Assembly (NCBI GenBank): GCA_026417375.1
Contig: JAOADJ010000013.1
Span: 1 to 64,000, forward strand
Source: Melioribacteraceae bacterium
GTDB lineage: Bacteria > Bacteroidota > Ignavibacteria > Ignavibacteriales > Melioribacteraceae
Reading direction: 5' to 3'
Length of the DNA: 64,000 nt
The notes under the pieces were generated by a model, which did no database searches, was not told the DNA's origin, and saw only the letters and a program-made list of their open reading frames with translations. Positions within the stretch are counted from its first letter, which is position 1. Each line of letters starts with the position of its first letter. The translations under genes were made by a program, and so were the position numbers. Positions 52,603 to 62,714 of the stretch are shown piece after piece.

Positions 52603-53931
52603 ATGAATCAACCAGAAATTAAAGTTGGAATATTAACAGAAAAAGAAATTCATTTTGAATTTTACGGATTGTTTTATTCAACAAGAATTGATACAAAATT
52701 AAGTGGAAGATTTAAAGCAACTTATTTTAATGGACAAGTTAAAATCACAAAAGATGATAAAGAAATATTCATTGGAGATGAAATAACTTTTTCACCGAAG
52801 GATTTTGAGATCGATTCTTTTCTTTTACGTGATGTGGTTATTGGAATTAATTTTCATTGGCAAAAAAAAGAAAATCAACGGTTCAGAGGAAACCTAAGTT
52901 TTATAGTTGAAAATGAAAAAGTAACAGCAATAAATATTCTTCCACTTGAAGAATATTTAACCAGCGTTATATCTTCTGAAATGAGTCCAAATGCATCAAT
53001 TGAATTATTAAAAGCACATGCTATAATATCAAGAGGTTGGATTCTTGCTCAACTGGCAAAAAAGAAAAATCAAACTAAACAAATGAATGAAATTATTAAT
53101 GAAGATGAAATTATTAGATGGTATGATCGCGAAGATCATCTAAATTATGATTTTTGTGCAGATGATCATTGTCAACGTTATCAGGGAATAACAAAAATAA
53201 TTAATGACCATGCTTTCATTGCTGTGAATGAAACATCTGGTTTGTTTCTTACTTTTAATGATAAAATTTGTGATACCCGTTTTTCAAAATGTTGCGGTGG
53301 AATTACAGAAACTTTTGAAAATGTTTGGGAAGAAATTCCGCATGACTATCTTCAATCTTTTTATGATTACAAATATGAAGATGATGATATGAATTGGGAT
53401 TTAACAAAAGAAACAATTTCAATGAAATGGATTAACTCTTTTCCTCATGCTTTTTGTAATACTAACGATAAAAAAATACTATCTCAGGTATTAGTCGATT
53501 TTGACAGAGAAACAAATGATTTTTATCGTTGGCAGGTTGAATATTCACAAAATGAAATTTCTGAATTAATTAGAAATAAAAGTGGAATTGATTTCGGTTT
53601 TATTAAAGATTTAATTCCTGTTCAAAGAGGAAAATCGGGAAGATTAATTAAGTTAAAAATAATCGGCACAGAAAAATCTTTAATTGTTGGTAAAGAATTA
53701 GAAATTAGAAAATGGTTATCAAAAACACATTTGTATAGTAGTGCATTTATTGTTAAAAAAGAAAAAATAGAAAATGATATTCCACAAAAATTTATTTTAA
53801 AAGGTGCAGGTTGGGGACATGGAGTAGGTCTTTGTCAAATTGGAGCTGCTGTTATGGGAGAATTAGGTTATACATTTGACGAAATATTAAAACATTATTT
53901 CCGTGGTGCTTTTATTCAAAAAGGTTATTGA
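52603..53931 (+). CDS. SpoIID/LytB-domain protein
   Basis: The protein is 442 aa from the ATG at 52603, with TAGGTGA upstream; an in-frame GTG at 52594 is also possible. The SpoIID core is visible: LPLEEYLTSVISSEMSPNAS, LLKAHAIISRGWILAQ, a Cys-rich insert (FCADDHCQRYQG, FSKCCGGITE) and the catalytic-like GAGWGHGVGLCQIGA near the C-terminus, ending HYFRGAFI. In spore formers SpoIID is a lytic transglycosylase on peptidoglycan. In Bacteroidota the role is not defined, and no signal peptide is evident here. The gene overlaps the next one (TGATG). Confidence 0.87.
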   Translation: MNQPEIKVGILTEKEIHFEFYGLFYSTRIDTKLSGRFKATYFNGQVKITKDDKEIFIGDEITFSPKDFEIDSFLLRDVVIGINFHWQKKENQRFRGNLSFIVENEKVTAINILPLEEYLTSVISSEMSPNASIELLKAHAIISRGWILAQLAKKKNQTKQMNEIINEDEIIRWYDREDHLNYDFCADDHCQRYQGITKIINDHAFIAVNETSGLFLTFNDKICDTRFSKCCGGITETFENVWEEIPHDYLQSFYDYKYEDDDMNWDLTKETISMKWINSFPHAFCNTNDKKILSQVLVDFDRETNDFYRWQVEYSQNEISELIRNKSGIDFGFIKDLIPVQRGKSGRLIKLKIIGTEKSLIVGKELEIRKWLSKTHLYSSAFIVKKEKIENDIPQKFILKGAGWGHGVGLCQIGAAVMGELGYTFDEILKHYFRGAFIQKGY

Positions 53932-55043
53932 TGAAGATACTTTTTACCTGCATTTCAAATGGTTGGGGTGGTTTGGAAATGTTTTCTCTTTCTATTCTCC
54001 TTCAACTAAAAAATCTTCAACATGATGTTTACTTGCTTACTCTAAAAAATTCTCCACTCTTTAACGAAGCTGAAAAAGAAAATATCAAAGTATTTTCTCT
54101 CTCTTCAGAAAATTATTTGAATTTATTTTCATTAATTCACATTAAAAAAATTTTTGAAAAAGAAAACTTTGATATTATTCATTCACATTCTTCAAAAGAT
54201 TTATGGTTTATTGTTCCAACATTGAATTATTTAAAAATTAAAACTCCCATTCATTTTACAAAACATGTTGCAAGTGGAATTTCGAAAAAAGATTTTCTTC
54301 ATAATTGGATTTATAAAAGAATTGATAAAGTTTATGCAATAAGTGAAATGATTAAAAAAAATATTATCGAAACAACAACAATAAATGAAGATAAAATAAT
54401 TTTGTTATATAATGGAATTGATACAGAAAAATTTAATCCGGATTTATATAACAAAAATATTTTTCGTGAAGAAATTAATGTTAATGAAGATGAAATATTA
54501 ATTGGAATGATAGGAAGAATAAGCCAAGGAAAAGGGCATGAAGAATTTCTTAAAAGCGCTGATATCCTACTTAAAAAATATTCTAACTTGAAATTTGTTA
54601 TAGTTGGTCATCCAAGTATTGGTGAAGAAAATTATTATAAAGGAATTGTCCATTTAGCAAAATCAATTAATCAAAATAAAAAAATAGTTTTTACAGGTCT
54701 TAGGAAAGATACTCCAAATATTTTAGCTGCTTTGGATATATTTGTTTTTCCTTCGCACGATGAATCTTTTGGATTAACATTAATTGAAGCTATGAGTATG
54801 AAAAAAGCAAATGTTTGCACACGTGCATCAGGAGTTTTGGAAATAGCAGTTGAAGATCAAACATCGCTATTTTTTAATAAAGCAGATGTAAATGAATTAG
54901 TAGATAAAATTACAATTTTAATTGAATCAATTGATCTAAGATTTAAATTGGGTGAAAATTCCCGGAAAAGAGTTTTAGATAAATTTGATTTTAAGAATTA
55001 CATTAATTCATTAATTAATTATTACAATAAATCAATCGAATGA
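53931..55043 (+). CDS. Family 4 glycosyltransferase
   Basis: The protein is 370 aa from the ATG at 53931, overlapping the previous stop. The GT-B fold shows an N-terminal GWGGLEMFSLSILLQL and DIIHSHSSKDLW, then the C-terminal nucleotide-sugar site: IGMIGRISQGKGHEEFLK, FTGLRKDTPNILAALDIFVFPS and HDESFGLTLIEAMSMKK with the EX7E-type motif. It probably adds a sugar to a surface polysaccharide or lipid; donor and acceptor are unknown. Its stop overlaps the BatA-type gene by 4 bases. Confidence 0.92.
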   Translation: MKILFTCISNGWGGLEMFSLSILLQLKNLQHDVYLLTLKNSPLFNEAEKENIKVFSLSSENYLNLFSLIHIKKIFEKENFDIIHSHSSKDLWFIVPTLNYLKIKTPIHFTKHVASGISKKDFLHNWIYKRIDKVYAISEMIKKNIIETTTINEDKIILLYNGIDTEKFNPDLYNKNIFREEINVNEDEILIGMIGRISQGKGHEEFLKSADILLKKYSNLKFVIVGHPSIGEENYYKGIVHLAKSINQNKKIVFTGLRKDTPNILAALDIFVFPSHDESFGLTLIEAMSMKKANVCTRASGVLEIAVEDQTSLFFNKADVNELVDKITILIESIDLRFKLGENSRKRVLDKFDFKNYINSLINYYNKSIE

Positions 55044-57133
55044 CTTTTTTAAATCCTTCTTTTTTATTCGGCTTAATTGCTATTTCAATACCAATTGTTT
55101 TACATTTTCTTAATCTCAGAAAATTGAAAACAGTTGAATTTAGCACTCTAACCTTTTTGAAGGAATTACAAAAAAATAAAATTAAAAGAATAAAACTCAA
55201 GCAACTTTTATTGTTGTTAATCAGAATATTAATAATAATTTTTATTGTATTGGCATTTTCAAGACCAACCTTAAAAAATACTTTCACAAATTCAACAGCA
55301 AATACTTCAGCTGTTTTCATTATAGACAATACATTCAGTATGTCTTTAATTAACGAAAAAGGTTCTTTATTAAATCAAGCCAAATTTATTGCTAAAAATT
55401 TGTTGAATAATTTCCAAGCAGGAGATGAAATAACTATTATTGATATTGGTGAGCTTAAATTTAGAAATTATTTACCATCAAAAAGTTTGAAAGATGTACA
55501 AAACCAAATAGAAGAAATTGAAATCTCAGATGTAAGTAATACTTTAAATCTAGCATTAATTGAAGCTTCAAAAATTTTATACCAATCTCAGAATCTTAAT
55601 AAAGAAGTATATGTATTTTCAGATATGCAGAGGAGTAGTTTATTTAATAATAAAGAAGAACTTTCAGATTATGGTAAAATATTTTCTGAATATACAAGAT
55701 TATATTTATTTGATTTAAGTAATGATGATTATAATAATTTAGGCATCGTTACATTCAAACCTGATAATCAGATATTTCAATTAAATAAAGAAATTAGTTT
55801 TACAGCTAACGTAAAAAATTATTCAAAAGAAAAAAGTAATAATAATGTTGTCTCACTTTTTATTAATGGAAAAAGAAGCGCACAAAAAAATATTTCTCTT
55901 AATGCAAATGAATCAAAAGAAGTTATTTTAGAAACAACCCTTCAAGATTCGGGATTAGTTAACTTTTCTGTTGAGCTTGAAGATGATAATATATTAGCCG
56001 ATAATCAATTTCACTTTTCTCTCGAAATTAAAAATAAAATTTCCGTTTTAATTTTGACAGATAATATTAATGATTCCAGATTCGTGAAAAACGCTTTAGA
56101 ATTAAATCCAAATGTTAATTTGGATGAACTTTTATTAAATCAAATACGTGCTTTAAATTTTAAAAAATATGATTTGATTTTAATTATTGGGACAACCAAC
56201 TTTGAAAACACACCAGATTTCAAAAACTATTTAGATGAAAGCAAAAACGTAGTTATATTTCCATCAAACAACACTAACCCAATTAATTTAAATACACTTT
56301 TAAAATTTTTTAATCTCAAATATCAAATAAGTGAAAAAGGTAAATCAAATTCTGAACAAGTAATTAATGAATTTGGAAAAGTAGATTTTAATCATCCTTT
56401 ACTAAAAAATATTTTTGTTGATGCAAAGAAAAATAAAATTGAATCTCCTTCGTTCTATAAATATTTGAAAATAAATTTGAGCAATAATGAAAAACAAATT
56501 ATTCGATTTATTGATGGTTCACCATTTTTGTTTGAAATGAACTTTATGAAAAATAAGTTTATTGTTTTTACCTCGGCACCAAACTTAAGCTGGAACGATT
56601 TCCCGATGAAATCATTATTTGTTCCTTTATTAAATAAAATTGTTTATTACATGTCTATGAAAGGAAAAGATGAATACATTATTACAGGTGATGAGATTAA
56701 TATTAATCTATCAAATTCGAATAGTTCTATAATTAAAATTGTAAAACCAAATAACAATAATGAATTTATTAATAGAGACTCATTACAAACCAAAGATAAA
56801 CTCAATTATAAAATGACAAATAAAAAAGGCACATATAAAATTTATTCAAACGAAAAATTAATTGATTATTTTGATGCAAACATTAATCCAAAAGAATCTG
56901 AACAAGAGAAATTTACAATTAAAGAATTTGAAGATTACCTAAATACTATAAAATACAATGGAAAATATTTTTACATAAATCAAAAAGATGACCACAATAA
57001 AATATTATATGAGTCTAGATTTGGATCAGAATTATGGAAATATTTTTTAATTATTGTGTTGATTTTATTAATTACTGAATCCTTAATAGCAAGAAATACA
57101 AAAAAAGATCTCGTTAGTATTAATGAAAAATAA
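55040..57133 (+). CDS. BatA-type N-terminal domain protein with VWA-like region
   Basis: This 697-aa protein begins with the BatA/aerotolerance N-terminal motif FLNPSFLFGLIAISIPIVLH, then FLNLRKLKTVEFSTL. Two membrane helices lie within the first 75 residues. A von Willebrand A-like domain follows (VFIIDNTFSMS, a degenerate MIDAS), then beta-rich modules and a final membrane helix (YFLIIVLILLITESLIA). Such proteins usually lie beside MoxR, DUF58, DUF4159 and DUF4175 genes. Here DUF4159/DUF4175 are 27 kb away. Function unknown; envelope integrity or protein complex assembly has been proposed for relatives. Confidence 0.85.
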   Translation: MTFLNPSFLFGLIAISIPIVLHFLNLRKLKTVEFSTLTFLKELQKNKIKRIKLKQLLLLLIRILIIIFIVLAFSRPTLKNTFTNSTANTSAVFIIDNTFSMSLINEKGSLLNQAKFIAKNLLNNFQAGDEITIIDIGELKFRNYLPSKSLKDVQNQIEEIEISDVSNTLNLALIEASKILYQSQNLNKEVYVFSDMQRSSLFNNKEELSDYGKIFSEYTRLYLFDLSNDDYNNLGIVTFKPDNQIFQLNKEISFTANVKNYSKEKSNNNVVSLFINGKRSAQKNISLNANESKEVILETTLQDSGLVNFSVELEDDNILADNQFHFSLEIKNKISVLILTDNINDSRFVKNALELNPNVNLDELLLNQIRALNFKKYDLILIIGTTNFENTPDFKNYLDESKNVVIFPSNNTNPINLNTLLKFFNLKYQISEKGKSNSEQVINEFGKVDFNHPLLKNIFVDAKKNKIESPSFYKYLKINLSNNEKQIIRFIDGSPFLFEMNFMKNKFIVFTSAPNLSWNDFPMKSLFVPLLNKIVYYMSMKGKDEYIITGDEININLSNSNSSIIKIVKPNNNNEFINRDSLQTKDKLNYKMTNKKGTYKIYSNEKLIDYFDANINPKESEQEKFTIKEFEDYLNTIKYNGKYFYINQKDDHNKILYESRFGSELWKYFLIIVLILLITESLIARNTKKDLVSINEK

Positions 57134-57136
57134 AAT

Positions 57137-58414
57137 ATGATAGAATTAAAACCAGTACCTAAAGAAAGAGCAATATTAATAGCATTATCTACAGGTGAAT
57201 ATTCAAAAGAACAAATAGAAGAACACCTTGATGAACTTGAGTTATTAACAGACACAGCAGGTGCAGAAACTGTATTTAAAGTTTTACAAGAAAAATCAAA
57301 ACCTGATCCTGCATATTTCATTGGTAAAGGAAAAGCAGAAGAAATTGCACAATTAATAGAATTAAATAATATTCAAATAATAATTTTTGATGATGATTTA
57401 AATCCAACACAAGTAAGAAATCTCGAAAAACTTTTTGAAAGAAAAGTAATTGATCGAAGCGGATTAATACTTGATATATTTGCATCACATGCAAAAACAA
57501 GAGAAGCCAAAACTCAAATAGAACTTGCTCAACTTCAATATATGTTGCCAAGATTAACGCGTGCATGGACACACCTTTCAAAACAATATGGTGGAATTGG
57601 TACAAAAGGTCCTGGTGAAACACAAATTGAAACCGACAGAAGAATTATCCGCACAAGAATTAGTAAGCTTAAAGAGAACTTAAAAAAAATTGAATCGCAA
57701 CAACAAACAAAAAGTTCCGGAAGAAAAGAATTTATAACTGCTACTCTTGTTGGATATACCAACGCAGGAAAATCAACATTAATGAATAGATTAACAAATT
57801 CAGAGCTGCTTGCTGAAGATAAATTATTTGCAACTTTAGATTCAACAACAAGAGCATTAACATTAGCTAAAGGAAAAAATATTTTATTGAGTGATACAGT
57901 CGGATTCATCCGTAAACTTCCACATCATTTAGTTGCTTCATTTAAAAGCACTTTGAATGTTGTTAAAGAAGCGGATATTATTCTTCATGTTATTGATGTT
58001 TCAAATGAATATTTCGAAGAACATATTAAAGTTGTTAATGAAACGCTTGAAGATTTAAATGCTCAGAAGAAAACACAAATAAAAATTTTTAATAAAGTTG
58101 ATTTACTAAAAGATAAATCAAAAATTGATTACATAGCTCAGCATTATTCGGATAGCATAATTATTTCGGCTGAACGTGGAATTAATATTAACAATCTTAA
58201 AAGTATGATACTAAATCTTTATGAAAAATATTTTGTAGAAGATGATATATTTATTCAACATGAAAAATCAAAAATAATTTCAATGATTTATGAAATAGCC
58301 GATGTCCTCGATATAAAGTATCATGATGATTTCACTCAAATAAAATATCGGGCTAGTACAATTAACCATAACCTAATTAAAAAATTATTAAATGAAGAAA
58401 ATGAATTGGAGTAA
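57137..58414 (+). CDS. hflX: Ribosome-associated GTPase HflX
   Basis: This 425-aa protein has the HflX N-terminal domain (DPAYFIGKGKAEEIAQLI, IIFDDDLNPTQVRNLE, RSGLILDIFASHAKTREAK). The glycine-rich helical linker is GGIGTKGPGETQIETDRR. The GTPase domain has G1 (GYTNAGKST), G3 (DTVG) and G4 (NKVD). HflX splits stalled ribosomes. It sits 3 bases after the BatA-type gene and 2 bases before hutH, apparently by genomic convenience rather than pathway. Confidence 0.96.
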   Translation: MIELKPVPKERAILIALSTGEYSKEQIEEHLDELELLTDTAGAETVFKVLQEKSKPDPAYFIGKGKAEEIAQLIELNNIQIIIFDDDLNPTQVRNLEKLFERKVIDRSGLILDIFASHAKTREAKTQIELAQLQYMLPRLTRAWTHLSKQYGGIGTKGPGETQIETDRRIIRTRISKLKENLKKIESQQQTKSSGRKEFITATLVGYTNAGKSTLMNRLTNSELLAEDKLFATLDSTTRALTLAKGKNILLSDTVGFIRKLPHHLVASFKSTLNVVKEADIILHVIDVSNEYFEEHIKVVNETLEDLNAQKKTQIKIFNKVDLLKDKSKIDYIAQHYSDSIIISAERGININNLKSMILNLYEKYFVEDDIFIQHEKSKIISMIYEIADVLDIKYHDDFTQIKYRASTINHNLIKKLLNEENELE

Positions 58415-58416
58415 AA

Positions 58417-59973
58417 ATGAAATTGATTATTGATGGTGAATCTTTAACCTTTGAAAAAATTGAAAACTTTTTAAAAAACAATTTACATGTTGAATTATCT
58501 AATAATGCAAAAAAAAATATTTTAAAATCACGTAATCAAGTTGAAGAATGGATTAATAAAGGAGAAGTAATATACGGAGTAACAACCGGGTTCGGCGATT
58601 TTTCTAATGTAAGAATATCAACTAAGGATATAAAAAAACTTCAAGAGAATTTAATTATAAGCCATTCTGCCGGCGTTGGTGAAAATTTACCACCAATAAT
58701 TGTAAAACTAATGATGTTATTACGAGCCAATGCTCTTGCTAAAGGTTATTCAGGAATTAAACTTGAAACTTTGCAATTATTAATTGATATGATGAATAAT
58801 AATATTATTCCTGTAATACCATCTCAAGGTTCTGTTGGTGCAAGTGGAGATTTAGCCCCGCTTTCTCATTTGGTTTTAGCTATGATCGGTAAAGGTGAAG
58901 TTCAATTAGTAAAAAATATTTACAATGAAAAATTTTCTTTTACAAAAAAATATTCTTCAAAAACAGCATTAAAAAAATTCGGATTGAAACCAATTTCACT
59001 TGATGCAAAAGAAGGGCTTGCATTAATTAATGGAACGCAAATGATGGCTGCCTTTGCTTCATATATTTGTATTGAGGCAAATAAACTAATTAAACTTGCC
59101 GATATTGCTTCAGCCCTTTCACACGAAGCGTTACTTTCAACAGATAAAGCATTCGACCTGCGGTTGCATAATCTTCGCCCATATAAAGGACAAATTACAA
59201 CAGCAAAAAACATCTTAAAACTTTTAGAAAATAGTGAAATAAGAAAATCTCATCTTGAAAATGATCCCCGTGTACAAGATTCATATTCAATAAGGTGTAT
59301 TCCTCAAATTCATGGAGCTTCAAGAGATGCAATTGATTTTGTATGTTCTCAAATTAAAATCGAGTTGAATTCAGTTACAGATAATCCATTAATATTTGCT
59401 AATGATAAAGATTATATCAGTGGTGGAAATTTTCATGGTCAACCTTTGGCATTACCATTAGATTTTATGGCAATAGCCCTGGCTGAATTAGCAGATATTT
59501 CAGAACGAAGAATTGACAGATTAACAAATGGTTCAAATGAAAAACTACCAAAATTTTTGACTAAAGAAGGTGGTTTAAATTCTGGTTATATGATTGCTCA
59601 ATATACAGCAGCAGCTTTGGTATCAGAAAATAAAGTGCTTGCTCATCCTGCAAGTGTAGATTCAATTCCAACATCTGCCGGAAAAGAAGATATTAATTCA
59701 ATGGGATCAATTTCTGCACGCAAATGTTTTCAGATTTTAAATAATGTTAAAAAAGTAATTGGAATTGAATTACTGGTTGCTGCTCAAGCTATTGATTTTT
59801 TACGTCCACTAAAATGTGGTAAAGGAACTGAAATAGCTTATCAAACTATAAGATCTAAAATTAAACCTCTTACAACTGATAGAATTTTACATGATGATCT
59901 GAGAAAAATTTTTGATTTAGTTGATAACAATACAATTCTCGAAAGTGTTGAAAAGCTAATTAAAATTGAGTAA
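58417..59973 (+). CDS. hutH: Histidine ammonia-lyase
   Basis: This 518-aa protein carries the MIO prosthetic group precursor Ala142-Ser143-Gly144 within GSVGASGDLAPLSH. Tyr53 (VIYGVTTGFG) and the selectivity residues Ser82-His83 (IISHSAGVG) sit at the same numbers as in Pseudomonas HutH. The SH pair favours histidine over phenylalanine or tyrosine. It converts histidine to trans-urocanate and ammonia. No urocanase, imidazolonepropionase or glutamate-formimino gene lies nearby, so the rest of the pathway must be elsewhere if it is complete. Confidence 0.93.
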   Translation: MKLIIDGESLTFEKIENFLKNNLHVELSNNAKKNILKSRNQVEEWINKGEVIYGVTTGFGDFSNVRISTKDIKKLQENLIISHSAGVGENLPPIIVKLMMLLRANALAKGYSGIKLETLQLLIDMMNNNIIPVIPSQGSVGASGDLAPLSHLVLAMIGKGEVQLVKNIYNEKFSFTKKYSSKTALKKFGLKPISLDAKEGLALINGTQMMAAFASYICIEANKLIKLADIASALSHEALLSTDKAFDLRLHNLRPYKGQITTAKNILKLLENSEIRKSHLENDPRVQDSYSIRCIPQIHGASRDAIDFVCSQIKIELNSVTDNPLIFANDKDYISGGNFHGQPLALPLDFMAIALAELADISERRIDRLTNGSNEKLPKFLTKEGGLNSGYMIAQYTAAALVSENKVLAHPASVDSIPTSAGKEDINSMGSISARKCFQILNNVKKVIGIELLVAAQAIDFLRPLKCGKGTEIAYQTIRSKIKPLTTDRILHDDLRKIFDLVDNNTILESVEKLIKIE

Positions 59974-60013
59974 ATCTTGAAAAATAGAAAATCGTGATTT
60001 ACAATTAATTTAT

Positions 60014-60021
60014 TATCTTTG
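60014..60021 (+). promoter_or_regulatory. Bacteroidota -7 promoter element
   Basis: TATCTTTG matches TAnnTTTG exactly and is followed by GCTCGCC, 20 bases before the DUF3109 start codon. Transcription would start near 60027. It likely drives DUF3109, rpoN and the genes overlapping them. Confidence 0.5.
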
Positions 60022-60041
60022 CTCGCCAAAAATGATAAAAG

Positions 60042-60608
60042 ATGAATGTTGAATTTTTAAATATTGATGGAATTGTTTTAAATAGTGAAATAACAGAATC
60101 CTATTTCACTTGCGATTTAGCAAAATGTAAAGGTGCGTGTTGCACAATGGAAAGCCCTTATGGAGCGCCAATTACAGAAAATGAAATTGAAGAAATTACA
60201 AAAGAACTTCCAACAATTTTAGAATATTTGCCAAAGCAACACCAAAATGAAATTAATAAAAAAGGTTTTTGGGTAAAACAAAATGATGAATTAATGACAA
60301 GATCTATTAACAACAGAGCTTGCGTATTTGTATATTTCGAAAGTGAAATTGCTAAGTGTGGTATAGAAAAAGCTTATAGAGAAAATAAAATTTCTGTAAA
60401 CAAACCAATTTCTTGTCATTTATTTCCAATACGAATTTCTAATTTTGCCGGGCCTGTTCTTCGATATGAAAAATATAGAGAATGTCAGCCAGCTGTTGAA
60501 AAAGGAAAACAAACTAAAATTAAAATAGTTGATTTTTGTAAAGATTCACTTTTAAGAAAATTTGGGGAAGAATGGTTTAATAAATTAAAAGAGGTGATTA
60601 AAAAGTAA
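60042..60608 (+). CDS. DUF3109-family Cys-rich protein
   Basis: This 188-aa protein has the family pattern YFTCDLAKCKGACCTMES near residue 21. Further cysteines follow at ACVFVYFE, AKCGIEKAY and ISCHLFPIR, and then at ECQPAV and DFCKDSLL. This is eight or more conserved cysteines, suggestive of metal or Fe-S binding. Function unknown. It is 1 base from rpoN, an arrangement that implies co-expression. Confidence 0.87.
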   Translation: MNVEFLNIDGIVLNSEITESYFTCDLAKCKGACCTMESPYGAPITENEIEEITKELPTILEYLPKQHQNEINKKGFWVKQNDELMTRSINNRACVFVYFESEIAKCGIEKAYRENKISVNKPISCHLFPIRISNFAGPVLRYEKYRECQPAVEKGKQTKIKIVDFCKDSLLRKFGEEWFNKLKEVIKK

Positions 60609-60609
60609 T

Positions 60610-62082
60610 ATGTTATCCTTACAACAAAGATTAGCATTACAACAAAAGCTTTCTCCGCAACAAATTCAATATCAAAAATTATTGCAATTGAATACACTTG
60701 CATTAGAACAAAGAATAAAAACTGAACTTGAGTTAAATCCAATTCTGGAAGAAACATTAGATGAAGAAATAGATTTAGAACAATTAGAAGAAAATCCCGA
60801 AGATTCAAACGATAAAACTGAAGAAGAAGAAGATAATTATTCAACAAAAGAAGATGAATTTGATTTAGAAGATTTTATGAATGATGAAGTTGATTCAGAA
60901 TATGAAATTGAAAGAATGAATAAAAGTCAGGATGAAGAATATATTCATCCAGTAGCTCCACAAAAAAAATCTCTGCGGGAAAATTTAGTTGACCAATTAA
61001 GAATGTTAGATTTAACAGATGAAGAATTAATTTTAGGTGAAAATATAATTGGCAGCTTAGATAAAGATGGATATTTGAAAACAGATTTATCAAAAATTGT
61101 TAATGAATTAAAACTTTTTGAAGAAATTGATGTTACTTTAGAACAAGCAGAAAAGGTATTATCCGAAATTCAGAAATTAGAACCAGTTGGAATTGCAGCA
61201 CGCTCTTTACAAGAATGTCTTCTAGTGCAAATCAGAAATTCATCTTACGACCCATATTATTCTTATCTTGCTGAAAAAATTCTTAGTGAACATTTTGAGG
61301 ATTTTGTAAATAAAAGGTATGAATTGATTCAGAAAACAATGAATCTTTCTAAAGAAACATTAAGAACAACAATTGATCTTATACAAAAATTAAATCCTAA
61401 ACCGGGTGAAGGAAATATTGATTCTGAAGAGATGAATCAAATAACACCCGATTTTCTTATTGAAAAAGTTGATGATAATTATATTGTTACATTAAACGAT
61501 AGAAGTGTTCCTTCGGTTACAGTAAGTAAAACTTACTTGGAAATGTTGGATACAAACAAACGTAAAAGAAAAATTTCTGAACGTGAAAAAGAAACACATA
61601 AATTTCTGCGTGAAAAATTTGAATCAGCAAAATGGTTTATTGCTTCACTTCAGCAAAGAAGAAACACATTAATGAAAATAATGCGAGCTATTTTAGAAAA
61701 ACAATATGAATTCTTTGAAAGTGGACCAAAGTTTTTAAAACCAATGATTTATAAAGATATTGCTGATGAAATTGGAATGGATATTTCAACTATAAGTCGT
61801 GTTGTTAATGGTAAATATGTACAAAGCCCGCAAGGAATTCATGAACTAAAATATTTTTTCAGCGAAGGTTTATCTACAGATAGCGGTGAAGAAGTATCAA
61901 ATAAGCATATCAAAGAACTCATCAAAGAAATTTGTGAAAACGAACCTAAAAATGCTCCTTATAGCGATGATAAAATTGCAAGCATTCTTCAAGAAAGAGG
62001 TTTTCATGTTGCAAGAAGAACTGTTGCAAAATATCGTGAAGCTTTAAAAATTCCAGTTGCCCGGTTACGTAAAAGTTTATGA
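60610..62082 (+). CDS. rpoN: RNA polymerase sigma-54 factor RpoN
   Basis: This 490-aa protein has the activator-interacting Gln/Leu-rich region I (LSPQQIQYQKLLQL, LELNPILEE), an acidic linker at about 45-110, and the core-binding domain (LRENLVDQLRMLDLTDEE, LEPVGIAARSLQECL). The DNA-binding domain carries MDISTISRVVNGKYVQSPQG and a perfect RpoN box (ARRTVAKYREAL) near residue 473. It serves the sigma-54 activator at 50057, and presumably others. The stop overlaps the next gene (ATGA). Confidence 0.97.
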   Translation: MLSLQQRLALQQKLSPQQIQYQKLLQLNTLALEQRIKTELELNPILEETLDEEIDLEQLEENPEDSNDKTEEEEDNYSTKEDEFDLEDFMNDEVDSEYEIERMNKSQDEEYIHPVAPQKKSLRENLVDQLRMLDLTDEELILGENIIGSLDKDGYLKTDLSKIVNELKLFEEIDVTLEQAEKVLSEIQKLEPVGIAARSLQECLLVQIRNSSYDPYYSYLAEKILSEHFEDFVNKRYELIQKTMNLSKETLRTTIDLIQKLNPKPGEGNIDSEEMNQITPDFLIEKVDDNYIVTLNDRSVPSVTVSKTYLEMLDTNKRKRKISEREKETHKFLREKFESAKWFIASLQQRRNTLMKIMRAILEKQYEFFESGPKFLKPMIYKDIADEIGMDISTISRVVNGKYVQSPQGIHELKYFFSEGLSTDSGEEVSNKHIKELIKEICENEPKNAPYSDDKIASILQERGFHVARRTVAKYREALKIPVARLRKSL

Positions 62083-62714
62083 TTTATATTGAAGTAATTC
62101 TTGTTTTTTTATTGTTTGCTTCTTTTGGAATATTACATTCCTTTTTGGCTTCATTGAATATCAAAGAAAAATTGGTTGTTAAAATTGGAAATAAGATTGC
62201 ATTCTATCGATTATTCTATAACATATTTTCAGTATTGCTTCTGATATTTATTTATGAAATTTCTCCCAAACCAAATCTTGTTATTTACGATTTACAATTT
62301 CCTTACGATATAATTACTTTTGCTTTACAGGTTTTATCTTTATTTGGTTTAATTTGGTCAACAAAAGAAATAGATTTGAAAGAATTTGCTGGTATATCTC
62401 AAATAATAAGATATTATAATAATACATATAACATTGAAGAACTTGATGAAAAACAAAGTTTAAGAATCGAAGGAGCATTTAAATTTGTACGTCATCCTAT
62501 TTATTTCTTTTCAATTTTATTTTTGGGATTACGTCCGCAAATGGATTTATTTTATTTAACAATGTTTATCTCATTTGTAATATATTTTTATGTCGGTTCT
62601 TTTTATGAAGAAAAAAAACTTATTAAAATTTTTGGAGAAGATTATTTGAAATATCAAAAATCTGTACCAAGAATTTTTCCAATAAAATTTAAAAGGAAAA
62701 AAAATGAAAATTAG
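62079..62714 (+). CDS. Isoprenylcysteine methyltransferase-like membrane protein (ICMT/NnrU-type)
   Basis: This 211-aa protein has about five membrane helices. Its C-terminal part shows the ICMT-type SAM-binding pattern: [19 protein letters not shown] near residue 131, and then [24 protein letters not shown], the EExxLxxxFGxxYxxY signature. It would methylate a small or lipid acceptor; the substrate is unknown. It overlaps rpoN by 4 bases and hslV by 11 bases. Confidence 0.75.
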   Translation: MIYIEVILVFLLFASFGILHSFLASLNIKEKLVVKIGNKIAFYRLFYNIFSVLLLIFIYEISPKPNLVIYDLQFPYDIITFALQVLSLFGLIWSTKEIDLKEFAGISQIIRYYNNTYNIEELDEKQSLRIEGAFKFVRHPIYFFSILFLGLRPQMDLFYLTMFISFVIYFYVGSFYEEKKLIKIFGEDYLKYQKSVPRIFPIKFKRKKNEN

